DNA of 64,000 nucleotides, taken from contig NZ_CP019334.1 of assembly GCF_002163675.1 (NCBI RefSeq), forward strand, positions 3,329,501 through 3,393,500, given 5' to 3'. Of the stretch, positions 26,798 to 34,942 are shown one piece after another; the first letter of the stretch is position 1, and every line of letters starts with the position of its first letter. The position numbers and the translations under genes were made by a program. The stretch comes from Polaribacter sp. SA4-12 (lineage in GTDB: Bacteria > Bacteroidota > Bacteroidia > Flavobacteriales > Flavobacteriaceae). A model generated the notes under the pieces. That model was not told where the DNA came from. It saw nothing but the letters and a program-made list of their open reading frames with translations, and did no database searches.

Positions 26798-28243
26798 TTA
26801 AAATCCTGGAGTTTCAATTGAAATATCATCAACAAATACTTCATTACTACTATTAAATGTAGATCCACTATTTTTTGCATAAAAGATTGCTTCAGTTGTA
26901 GAGGCTTTAAATGTAAAAGAATACTCTTTAAATGAATTTCCGTTTTCAGTAGCATTTGCTACTAATTTACCAAGGTTACCGCTTTCTAAAGTTAATTCAT
27001 CCTCTATATTATTATCCATAATATATACTGATAGTTCTGAAGTACCTTCAAGTTTTGCCCAAAGTTTAATAGTGTATGATACACCGATTTCTACTTCAAT
27101 ACGCTGATACATTCTTCTTTGTTCTTCGTGAAGTTTTAATGAATAAGGAGCACTATTATTAGTTGTGCTTATACCTGGACCTTCATTACTTTTACTAATA
27201 TTATCTTCTATCCAGGTATTCAAAGTTTTGTTATTCCATAATGCATAATAAGGACTAGGTACTTTATCTTTAGAACCATTTGCAACATATGTAGAACTTG
27301 GTGTCATGTCCCAAGCATCTGCATTATCATTTTTTTCATCTAATTCTTCTATTGTTCCAATAAAAATGATTGCAGCTTTTGTAGCTTTTACAGCTCCTAC
27401 AGCAACTCCCTTAGTAATACTTTTTGAAACACCAGCAGTATTTGTTGTTGTTAATGTTACATTATATGTTTTAATAGAAGCATAAGTATGTGAAGGGTTT
27501 AACTCTGTTGATACAGCACTACCGTCACCAAAATCCCATTCATGTGTAACTGCTAAAAAAGATTTATCTGTAAAATCAACTTTAAGACCATTTACATCAG
27601 AAGTAAAATCAGGAACTGTAGATAATATTAATCCTTCTATGTTTTTAGAAACTGAAGTTTTTACACCTAAGAAATTTGTAGCTGTAAGAGTTGCTACAAA
27701 AGTATCTGCAGTTTTATATACATGTTTAGGATTAAAAGCAGGATCTAGAGCAGTATCATCAGAACTCCACTCTAAAGTTTCATCATCTCCAAAATCCCAA
27801 ACTAATGATTTAACTCCAGAAGATAAATTTTCAAAAGTTACTTCTGAGTCTACAGTAATTAAATTGAAATCAACAAAAATAGGAGCTACATTTGATGAGT
27901 CTACCGCTACTAATCCATCAGAACTTTTTGTTGTAAGTTTAACTTTGTATAAACCACCTGTAGTATATGTGTAGTCTGGGTTTTCTTCAGTTGAAGTACT
28001 TCCATCTCCAAAATCCCATAAATATGTTGCTGCATCTGTAGAATAACTTCTAAAAATGATAGACATATTATCTTCTGCGCTTGTACTTGTAGTAAATAGG
28101 GTAGTAGGTTGTATATCATTTACATTACCAGTTGGTGGTACAAACTCTTCGTATCCATTATCAACACATGATATAATACCTAAAAACATAAAAAGTAAAG
28201 TAAAAATACTTTTATGAAATTTCTTAATTAATTTATAAATCAT
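26798..28243 (-). CDS. Surface lipoprotein with three PKD domains and C-terminal CBM-like module
   Basis: A 481-residue lipoprotein (lipobox GIISC, Cys26). Three PKD repeats follow at about 48-125, 128-205 and 210-285, each with a WDFGDG or WDFGDD core. A C-terminal beta-sandwich module (about 290-481) contains YSLKLHEEQRRMYQRIEVE and ends VFVDDISIETPGF, like carbohydrate-binding modules. It is the last gene of the susC-susD-lipoprotein-lipoprotein set, where SusE/F-type glycan-binding proteins lie. I infer alginate binding at the outer membrane. Its end module recurs in the next gene and in 37460-38383. Confidence 0.8.
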   Translation of the reverse strand: MIYKLIKKFHKSIFTLLFMFLGIISCVDNGYEEFVPPTGNVNDIQPTTLFTTSTSAEDNMSIIFRSYSTDAATYLWDFGDGSTSTEENPDYTYTTGGLYKVKLTTKSSDGLVAVDSSNVAPIFVDFNLITVDSEVTFENLSSGVKSLVWDFGDDETLEWSSDDTALDPAFNPKHVYKTADTFVATLTATNFLGVKTSVSKNIEGLILSTVPDFTSDVNGLKVDFTDKSFLAVTHEWDFGDGSAVSTELNPSHTYASIKTYNVTLTTTNTAGVSKSITKGVAVGAVKATKAAIIFIGTIEELDEKNDNADAWDMTPSSTYVANGSKDKVPSPYYALWNNKTLNTWIEDNISKSNEGPGISTTNNSAPYSLKLHEEQRRMYQRIEVEIGVSYTIKLWAKLEGTSELSVYIMDNNIEDELTLESGNLGKLVANATENGNSFKEYSFTFKASTTEAIFYAKNSGSTFNSSNEVFVDDISIETPGF

Positions 28244-28265
28244 AATATTAAATTTTAAAATCTAT

Positions 28266-29438
28266 TTATTGTTTAACAATTATATCAAATGAATCTAATC
28301 TAGATTCATCACCAGAATTACGACCATAAATGATTACTGATTCGTTATCTCCAGCTTCAAATGTTATAGCATGTTTCTTAAAAACATTAACAACTCTACC
28401 AATACTATTATCTGTTCTTGATGCTACAATATTTTCTGTTAACTGCGCTTCTTCATGAGAATCAGTAGTAGGTTTTAGTATAGATATTGTAATTTCTCCA
28501 AGATTATTCATGTTAAAAGCACTGAAATATGTTAATACATAAGTTGCACCTGGAGTAACCTCAATTTCTTGATATAAAGCTCTACTACCATCAGCAGGAA
28601 ATTTCGCTGCTTGTGTACCTTCTGGTAAAGTACCTATCGTTTTTGTGTTTATCTGAAAAACAGATCCCCATTTAGAAGAACTAGGAGCTCTCCAAGAATC
28701 TCTACCATCACCTGAACCATCGAATAAACTATTGTCTTCAAAACCAGGTTCTCCAATTTCAGGAACTGCAATTGTTGGTACTGCTTGATTCACTGTAATT
28801 AATTTTTCTGTAGATTCTGATTTACCAAGGTTATCTGTTACTGTTAAAGAAACCGTATAAACACCTGGACTTGGAAAAGAAAAGATTAATTCTTGATCTT
28901 GTAATGTTGCGTCATCTAATTCAGTAATACTAGTTTCTAAATTAGCAATGTTTTCTAAAACTTCATCTGTAATTGCTGCTTCAGCTGCTGCTAATTCAAC
29001 TTTTAAAGCATCTATTTCAGCTTGTATTACTACAACTTTATCTGGATTAGATTCACAAGGTAATTTAAATTCTAATTTAGCAATTTGCTCTTCAAATGCT
29101 GTCGCTGTAGCTCTTTCAGCTTTAATTGACTGATGAAGAATAGGTAAGTCTTTATTTACAAACGTTACTCCATCAGAAGGAGTTACTGTCCATTCATAAT
29201 TTGTACCATTTACAGCTAAATTTGAACCTGCTTGAAAATTATATTCATATTTAGCCCATAACTCTACATCATCACAATCAAATTCTGAAGATGTTACGTC
29301 AGTTAGGTTGAAAAAAGGTGTTGGACTTGTGAAATCTTCCAAATCACCAACTTCTGGCAAGCTATTACTGACACAAGAGGTTAGAGATATGATTGTCCCT
29401 AACACAATATATTTTAAATTAAACAAATGTTTTTTCAT
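28266..29438 (-). CDS. Surface lipoprotein: PKD domain interrupted by coiled coil, C-terminal CBM-like module
   Basis: A 390-residue lipoprotein (SLTSC, Cys22). A PKD-like fold begins with NYEWTVTPSDG (80-90) and resumes with LIFSFPSPGVYTVSLTVTDN (184-203). Between them, about residues 101-178 are two long Ala/Glu/Leu-rich helices with coiled-coil character, separated by a proline/cysteine turn. The C-terminal module (about 225-390) has RALYQEIEVTPGATYVL and ends SRLDSFDIIV, matching the end module of its neighbour. Position behind susD marks it as a glycan-binding surface protein; the ligand is presumed alginate oligosaccharide. Confidence 0.8.
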   Translation of the reverse strand: MKKHLFNLKYIVLGTIISLTSCVSNSLPEVGDLEDFTSPTPFFNLTDVTSSEFDCDDVELWAKYEYNFQAGSNLAVNGTNYEWTVTPSDGVTFVNKDLPILHQSIKAERATATAFEEQIAKLEFKLPCESNPDKVVVIQAEIDALKVELAAAEAAITDEVLENIANLETSITELDDATLQDQELIFSFPSPGVYTVSLTVTDNLGKSESTEKLITVNQAVPTIAVPEIGEPGFEDNSLFDGSGDGRDSWRAPSSSKWGSVFQINTKTIGTLPEGTQAAKFPADGSRALYQEIEVTPGATYVLTYFSAFNMNNLGEITISILKPTTDSHEEAQLTENIVASRTDNSIGRVVNVFKKHAITFEAGDNESVIIYGRNSGDESRLDSFDIIVKQ

Positions 29439-29450
29439 AATTATGCGTTT

Positions 29451-31046
29451 TTAGTATCCACTATTTTGTGAATAGAAATTAGGTAAATTGTCAATCTCTC
29501 TTTGAGGAAAAGGAAGGTATTTCTTTTCGCTTGTATAATTTAAACTGTTGTCAGTAGAAAACTGTCTTAAAACAGTATCTGCTTCACCAAATCTTACTAA
29601 ATCATATAAACGTTGGTTTTCATAAACAAACTCAACTCTTCTCTCTGCTAATAAAGCTTGTTTAGTTAATACAACAACTTCTTCTAAACCAGCTCTAACT
29701 CTAACTTGATTAAAAGCTGCAGTAGCTCTTGTATCTGTAGTAGATTCTCCACCAGCTAAAATTGCTTCAGAGTATAATAATAATACATCAGCATATCTTA
29801 AAACAACCCAGTCATTATCTCCAATCTCACCATCAGTAGGAAATTTAGCATTAAATGTATCGTTTGTAATTTCTGCTGGATTATATGATAAAGCATCTAT
29901 ACTTGCATAAAACCTTACAGGTTGTAATTCTGGATTCATTACTTCTAAGAAATCAAGTGTAGCAATATTTACACCATTTGAAGGTCCTTGTAAAGTCATC
30001 GCAAAACTATGAGATTCTGAATCTGTTTCAACTTGGTCATCTAAACCACTATCACTCGTTACATAATTATCACTACTTACTAAATCGTAAGCTATAGAGA
30101 ATATTACTTCATCATTAATTTCAAGTCCTGAATTATTTGACCAAGAACCATCAAGAACTCCGTCTGTATATCCATCAGAAATTTCATTTCCTAATACATG
30201 ACCATAATCCATTACCAAGTTAGCATAGTATTCTGCATCAGTTAAAACATCAATTGAATTATCTAAAGGATCTGGGTTAAACTCAAATTGTTTAGCATTA
30301 TCTCTTTCTGTAAAGATTAAATCATAATTATATGAAGCGTTATTTTCAACAACAGATGCTAATAAAAGTTCTGCTTCACCATAATTAGGAGTAGGTTGAC
30401 TTAAATATGCTTTTGCAGCTAAACAAATAGCAGCTCCTTTAGAAGGTCGGTATTTATTTTGTGCAGCATCATTTAAATAAGCAATTGATGTTTTAAAATC
30501 ATTAATTATTTTTTCATAAACTACATCTTCTGCTAATTGAGGATAATCTTTTGCTTCACCTTTAGTGATATCTAATACTTTATCAACGAAAGGTACATTT
30601 TGATATGCTCTTACTAAATTGAAATGACATAAAGCTCTCATAAAATAAGCTTCTCCAACTGTATATTGTTGGCTTTCTGGAGCTAAAAAACGATTATCAA
30701 TAATAGTATTTGCATGTTTAATTGCGTGCATATTATTAGAATAATATGTAGCTACATCACCATTATTAGGATCTACGTTATAAGCACTTATTGCAGGAAA
30801 GTTTCCGTTTTCTGAATTTGCTCTTACATTATCTGATCTTAATTCAGTTAATAAGAATTCATTTGCTGGAATCTTTTGATATGCATCTAACACTCCGTTT
30901 GATAATGCTATAAAACCATCATCAGTTTGTAGTAATTCTTCTAAGGAAAGTGCCGTAGGATTACTAAGGTCAAGTTCTGTTTCACAACTTGTCAATAAAG
31001 CCATGAAAGAAAAACAAACTATTATATTTTTGTATATATTTTTCAT
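29451..31046 (-). CDS. SusD/RagB-family surface glycan-binding lipoprotein (pair 1)
   Basis: A 531-residue lipoprotein (ALLTSCETELDLSNP, Cys21). It has the TPR-type helical scaffold of the SusD family (GEAYFMRALCHFNLVRAYQNVPFVDK) and the conserved C-terminal NQRLYDLVRFGEAD...YLPFPQREIDNLP. SusD proteins lid the SusC channel and capture oligosaccharides at the outer membrane. It follows susC by 6 bp and precedes two binding lipoproteins. The neighbouring PL17 and PL6 lyases make alginate oligosaccharide the likely ligand. Confidence 0.92.
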   Translation of the reverse strand: MKNIYKNIIVCFSFMALLTSCETELDLSNPTALSLEELLQTDDGFIALSNGVLDAYQKIPANEFLLTELRSDNVRANSENGNFPAISAYNVDPNNGDVATYYSNNMHAIKHANTIIDNRFLAPESQQYTVGEAYFMRALCHFNLVRAYQNVPFVDKVLDITKGEAKDYPQLAEDVVYEKIINDFKTSIAYLNDAAQNKYRPSKGAAICLAAKAYLSQPTPNYGEAELLLASVVENNASYNYDLIFTERDNAKQFEFNPDPLDNSIDVLTDAEYYANLVMDYGHVLGNEISDGYTDGVLDGSWSNNSGLEINDEVIFSIAYDLVSSDNYVTSDSGLDDQVETDSESHSFAMTLQGPSNGVNIATLDFLEVMNPELQPVRFYASIDALSYNPAEITNDTFNAKFPTDGEIGDNDWVVLRYADVLLLYSEAILAGGESTTDTRATAAFNQVRVRAGLEEVVVLTKQALLAERRVEFVYENQRLYDLVRFGEADTVLRQFSTDNSLNYTSEKKYLPFPQREIDNLPNFYSQNSGY

Positions 31047-31052
31047 AATTAA

Positions 31053-34000
31053 TTAAAATTGAAAGTTAATTCCTGCTGAAATTGTTTTAACGACTGGACC
31101 ATCTCCTCTTTGGTAACCTGCTGTTAAAGGCGTGTTAGCATTACTAGATGTTTGACCAGCTGCTTCTGGATTAAATCCTTCATAACCATCAGCTGTAAAG
31201 AATAATAAGTTTTCACCAGTTAAATAGATTCTTAATTTATCAAAACTATATTTTGATGTTATAGATTCTGGTAAAGTATACCCTACAGTTAAGTTTCTTA
31301 AAGCTACAAAAGAAGCATCTTGAATATGATCATCTGTAAATCTTCTATGAACAGTTAAATCTTTATCTGGGAAATTAGACATTTCATTTACAGCCGATTC
31401 ACTTGCATAATACAATTGATCTAAATCTGCAACTCTTACTTCTGCACCATGAGATCCTTGTAATTGAAAAGAGAAATCAAAATCATATAATGTAAAGTCA
31501 GAATTGAATCCCCATTCAAAGTCAGGATAAGGACTACCTAATTCAGTTCTATCATCATCATCAATAACTCCATCATTATTTAAATCTTTTACATATACAT
31601 CTGCATAATCATTATTAAATCTATTAAAAGGATTATCAACCCATTCTAAAGGAATTTCTTTATCATATACCCATCCATAAAAAGATGTAATAGGCTGACC
31701 TACTCTAGCTATAAATTCTGTTGGCCTTGTATCTTGATCAATTCTAGAAATAATTTGTTCATTATTACCTAAACTTTGAACTGTATTTCTATTTAAAGAA
31801 AATTGTCCAGATGCACTCCATTGAAAGTTTTCTTTATTCATAAGTCTAGAAGTTAACTCAAGTTCTACACCTTCATTTTTTACTTCACCAAGATTCTGTA
31901 ACCAGTTATCTGTACCATAAGTAGCAGAAGTAGGAGCAAACAGCAATAAATCTTCACTCGTTCTTGTATAGTAATCTGCAGTTAAACTTAATAAACCACC
32001 ACCAAATGTAACATCCACACCAGGGTTAAATTCTTTTAATTTTTCCCAACCTAAAGATTGATTCGCTAAAGTAATTCCTTTAACTCCTGTAGTACCATTG
32101 TAGCTAATAGAGCTAAAAGATTCTTCAAAACGATATAATGATTCAAATACATTATTAGAAATTTGATTAGAACCAGAAATACCATAACTCGCTCTTAATT
32201 TTAAGAATGTAACGAAATTACTTTCTGATAAGAATTTTTCATTTGACATTACCCAACCAACAGAAACTGCAGGGAAGAATCCAAATCTAGATTCAGTACC
32301 AAATCTTGTACTACCATCGCTACGAGCTGATACTTGTAATAAGTATTTTTCATCATAGTTATAATCTAATCTACCAAAATAAGAAACTAATTTATCAGTT
32401 CCATTATCAGTATAAGTTGTACCTCCGTCTGCTAATGCAATGTTATTATTGAAATCATTACTATAACCTACAGCTTCTGTTTCTTGTCTGTAAAAATCTC
32501 TCTGTGTAAATTCAAAACCAAGAACTGTGTTAAAGTTATGTTTTCCAATTTCTTTCTTATATTTAACAATTGATTCAAATGCATATTGATTTAATTCATC
32601 TCTTCTTTCTAATCTATAAGATTCTTGATCTCTATTTTCTTGTCCATATAAATAATCAGCTTCATTACTTTTATTGTGTCTAAAAACACCAGAAACTGTT
32701 TGTCTAAAGTTAAGACCTTTTGCTAATTTAAAATCGATATAAGATGATGCGTTTAGGCTCAATTTCTTTTTTGTTCTAGATCTTTCTAAGAAGTGTACTA
32801 AAGGATGTACATTTTTAGTAGTTGATAATGTTAAACCACCAGATGTTAAACCACTAGCAATTGGAAGACCATTTGCATCTCTAAGAATATCTCTTGGGTT
32901 ATTTGGGTCTGGAGTAAATGTATGGTCAAAAGCTCTTGAAAATCCATAACTACCAATACCAAGGTTTTCAAATAATTTTCCTGCATCTGTAGAAGTACCT
33001 ACTGCAGTAGAAAATTGAGTTACATATTTTAAATGCTCTTCGTTTAAATATAATGGTACATGCCCCATTTGTCTTAATGGATCAGTAAATCTTGCTGGCA
33101 ATTTATCTTGGTCATTATAATTAACACGTATACTTGCTCCGTATTTAATTTTTTCGTTTTTAGATTTACTGTCAATTTTTATTCTAGCATTGTATTTTTT
33201 AAAGTTATCTGTAAGAGCAATACCTTCATCTTCAAGATAACCTAAAGAAGCAGAATAACTTGTTAATTCAGATCCACCTCTTACTGCAAAAGAGTGACTT
33301 TTTATAAAACCTCCGTCAAAAACTTCATCTTGTAAATTTCTTTCACCACCACCTAAAGAAGCAATAAAATCCATTGCTTCAAGTTCAGCGTATGCTGTGT
33401 TGTAATCACCAGTAATTCTACTATAGTTTGAACTAGAAGGAGATATACCATCAACAGTACTTTGTAAACCATTTAACCTTGCTCTTTCTTGAGCGATAGT
33501 TGTATTAAAGTTGTCGTTGTTATCAGCATATCTATATCCTGTAAATGTGTTGTAAGAAAATTGTGTTTTTCCAGCAAAACCTTTCTTAAGTGTAACTAAA
33601 ATAACACCATTTGCACCACGAGAACCATAAATAGCAACTGAAGAAGCATCCTTTAAAACACTTAAAGATTCAATGTTATTGTTATCAATAGATGATAAAA
33701 TATCAGCATCTGTACCTAAAACAACTCCATCTACCACAATTAAAGGTGAAGATGAACCAGTAACAGAGCCAGGTCCTCTTAATGTAATTTTTGGATCACC
33801 ACCAGCTTCTGATGATACTACCTGAATTCTTAAACCAGCTACTCTTCCTTTAAGAGCATCCTCTACACGAGATACTGCTTGATTCTGAAGATCAGAACCA
33901 GAAACTTTGGTTAAAGCACTCGTTACGTTTTTTTGTTTTTGATTTCCATAACCTACTACTACAATTTCGTCTAATACATTAGAATCTTCTTCTAAAGCTA

Positions 34001-34283
34001 CGTTAATTGTTTTTTGATTTGTAACAGTTACACTTTTAGGTTTAAAACCTAAGTAAGAGAATTGTAATACGTCTCCTTGTTTAACTTTAATTTTGTAATT
34101 ACCATCAAAATCTGTACTTGTTCCTTTTGTTGTCCCTTCAATGATAACATTTGCACCTAATATTGGCTCATTATCAGTTTTAGACATAACATTTCCATTT
34201 ACTGTAACACTTTCTTGTGCATAATTAATTGCACTAAAAAGAAGCATTCCAATAAACACTAACTTAATTTTTAAGTTCATCAT
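31053..34283 (-). CDS. SusC-family TonB-dependent outer-membrane transporter (pair 1)
   Basis: A 1,076-residue TonB-dependent importer. A signal peptide is followed by a carboxypeptidase-regulatory-like domain (VNGNVMSKTDNEPILGANVI...FSYLGFKPKSV, about 26-100). The TonB-box region and plug come next (DEIVVVGYGNQKQKN, ALKGRVAGLRIQ, LRGPGSVTGSSSPLIVVDG, VLKDASSVAIYGSRGANG). The 22-stranded barrel ends with an aromatic residue (INFQF). A tandem operator (34430-34454) precedes it. Import of alginate oligosaccharides is inferred from context. Confidence 0.93.
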   Translation of the reverse strand: MMNLKIKLVFIGMLLFSAINYAQESVTVNGNVMSKTDNEPILGANVIIEGTTKGTSTDFDGNYKIKVKQGDVLQFSYLGFKPKSVTVTNQKTINVALEEDSNVLDEIVVVGYGNQKQKNVTSALTKVSGSDLQNQAVSRVEDALKGRVAGLRIQVVSSEAGGDPKITLRGPGSVTGSSSPLIVVDGVVLGTDADILSSIDNNNIESLSVLKDASSVAIYGSRGANGVILVTLKKGFAGKTQFSYNTFTGYRYADNNDNFNTTIAQERARLNGLQSTVDGISPSSSNYSRITGDYNTAYAELEAMDFIASLGGGERNLQDEVFDGGFIKSHSFAVRGGSELTSYSASLGYLEDEGIALTDNFKKYNARIKIDSKSKNEKIKYGASIRVNYNDQDKLPARFTDPLRQMGHVPLYLNEEHLKYVTQFSTAVGTSTDAGKLFENLGIGSYGFSRAFDHTFTPDPNNPRDILRDANGLPIASGLTSGGLTLSTTKNVHPLVHFLERSRTKKKLSLNASSYIDFKLAKGLNFRQTVSGVFRHNKSNEADYLYGQENRDQESYRLERRDELNQYAFESIVKYKKEIGKHNFNTVLGFEFTQRDFYRQETEAVGYSNDFNNNIALADGGTTYTDNGTDKLVSYFGRLDYNYDEKYLLQVSARSDGSTRFGTESRFGFFPAVSVGWVMSNEKFLSESNFVTFLKLRASYGISGSNQISNNVFESLYRFEESFSSISYNGTTGVKGITLANQSLGWEKLKEFNPGVDVTFGGGLLSLTADYYTRTSEDLLLFAPTSATYGTDNWLQNLGEVKNEGVELELTSRLMNKENFQWSASGQFSLNRNTVQSLGNNEQIISRIDQDTRPTEFIARVGQPITSFYGWVYDKEIPLEWVDNPFNRFNNDYADVYVKDLNNDGVIDDDDRTELGSPYPDFEWGFNSDFTLYDFDFSFQLQGSHGAEVRVADLDQLYYASESAVNEMSNFPDKDLTVHRRFTDDHIQDASFVALRNLTVGYTLPESITSKYSFDKLRIYLTGENLLFFTADGYEGFNPEAAGQTSSNANTPLTAGYQRGDGPVVKTISAGINFQF

Positions 34284-34388
34284 TAATTGTTTTGAATTGT
34301 TTTCTGTTTAAATACTTAATCTTAAGTATTTTGAATTTTATCTTTAAGATTAAATATCACTTTATTCAAGTTTAAAAAAATATATTAG

Positions 34389-34420
34389 CCAATAGAATTC
34401 TAGAAATAGAACTCTATTGG
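34389..34420 (-). other. Strong hairpin in the susC1 leader, touching operator B
   Basis: CCAATAGAATTCTA (34389-34402) pairs with 34407-34420 with one mismatch around GAAA. On the minus strand it lies just downstream of the boxes and is followed by a weak T tract, so it may be an attenuator or mRNA-stabilising hairpin. Confidence 0.45.
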
Positions 34421-34459
34421 TTAATTTAATTGGTTTACCAAATTGGTTTACCAAAAGTA
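34417..34459 (-). promoter_or_regulatory. Operator array B: two boxes plus one degenerate, -7 element, susC1 operon
   Basis: TTGGTTTACCAA at 34430-34441 and 34443-34454, and a decayed third unit TTGGTTAATTTA at 34417-34428, keeping the 13-bp period. CAAAAGTA (34452-34459) reads TACTTTTG on the minus strand. Confidence 0.75.
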
Positions 34460-34543
34460 TATATTTTTTTGGTATAAAAAAAAGATATGTTAATTAATTC
34501 ATAAAATCTCCCCTTATTGGGTTAAAGTTATCTTTTAATTTTA

Positions 34544-34918
34544 TTACTTTTTATCTCCAAAATAAGAGGGTCCATCACCAGTTAAGAAATCTTCTCTTAC
34601 AGGGCTAAATGTATCAATTAGTTGTCCTTCTTCTAAACAAACTGCACTATGCATTAAATTAGGTTCTATATAAACTCCATCTCCTGCTTCTACAATTTGC
34701 TTAACTCCATCAATGTCAAATTCAAACTTACCGGAAACACAATAGGTAGCTTGTGTGTGAAAATGTTGATGTGGAGCACCTAATGCTCCTTCTTCAAATT
34801 TCACGCTTACCATCATGATTTGATTATCGTAACCTAAGAACTTTCTTGATACTCCTCCTCCAAGTTCTTCCCATTTAATATCTTTTGTGATAACGTACTT
34901 TTCACTTACTCTATTCAT
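34544..34918 (-). CDS. KdgF-like cupin, probable unsaturated-uronate ketonising enzyme
   Basis: A 124-residue single-domain cupin. Metal-site candidates His50, His52 and Gln56 (PHQHFHTQATY) and His90 (EPNLMHSA) mirror the two-His/Gln/His site of KdgF, which speeds conversion of 4,5-unsaturated uronate monomers to their linear keto form (DEH/DKI). It starts 24 bp after the PL17 exolyase that releases such monomers, so the pair makes biochemical sense. KdgF is known from pectin and alginate loci. The function is inferred from residues and context. Confidence 0.75.
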   Translation of the reverse strand: MNRVSEKYVITKDIKWEELGGGVSRKFLGYDNQIMMVSVKFEEGALGAPHQHFHTQATYCVSGKFEFDIDGVKQIVEAGDGVYIEPNLMHSAVCLEEGQLIDTFSPVREDFLTGDGPSYFGDKK

Positions 34919-34942
34919 TTTTATATTTTTTAGATGACTAAT

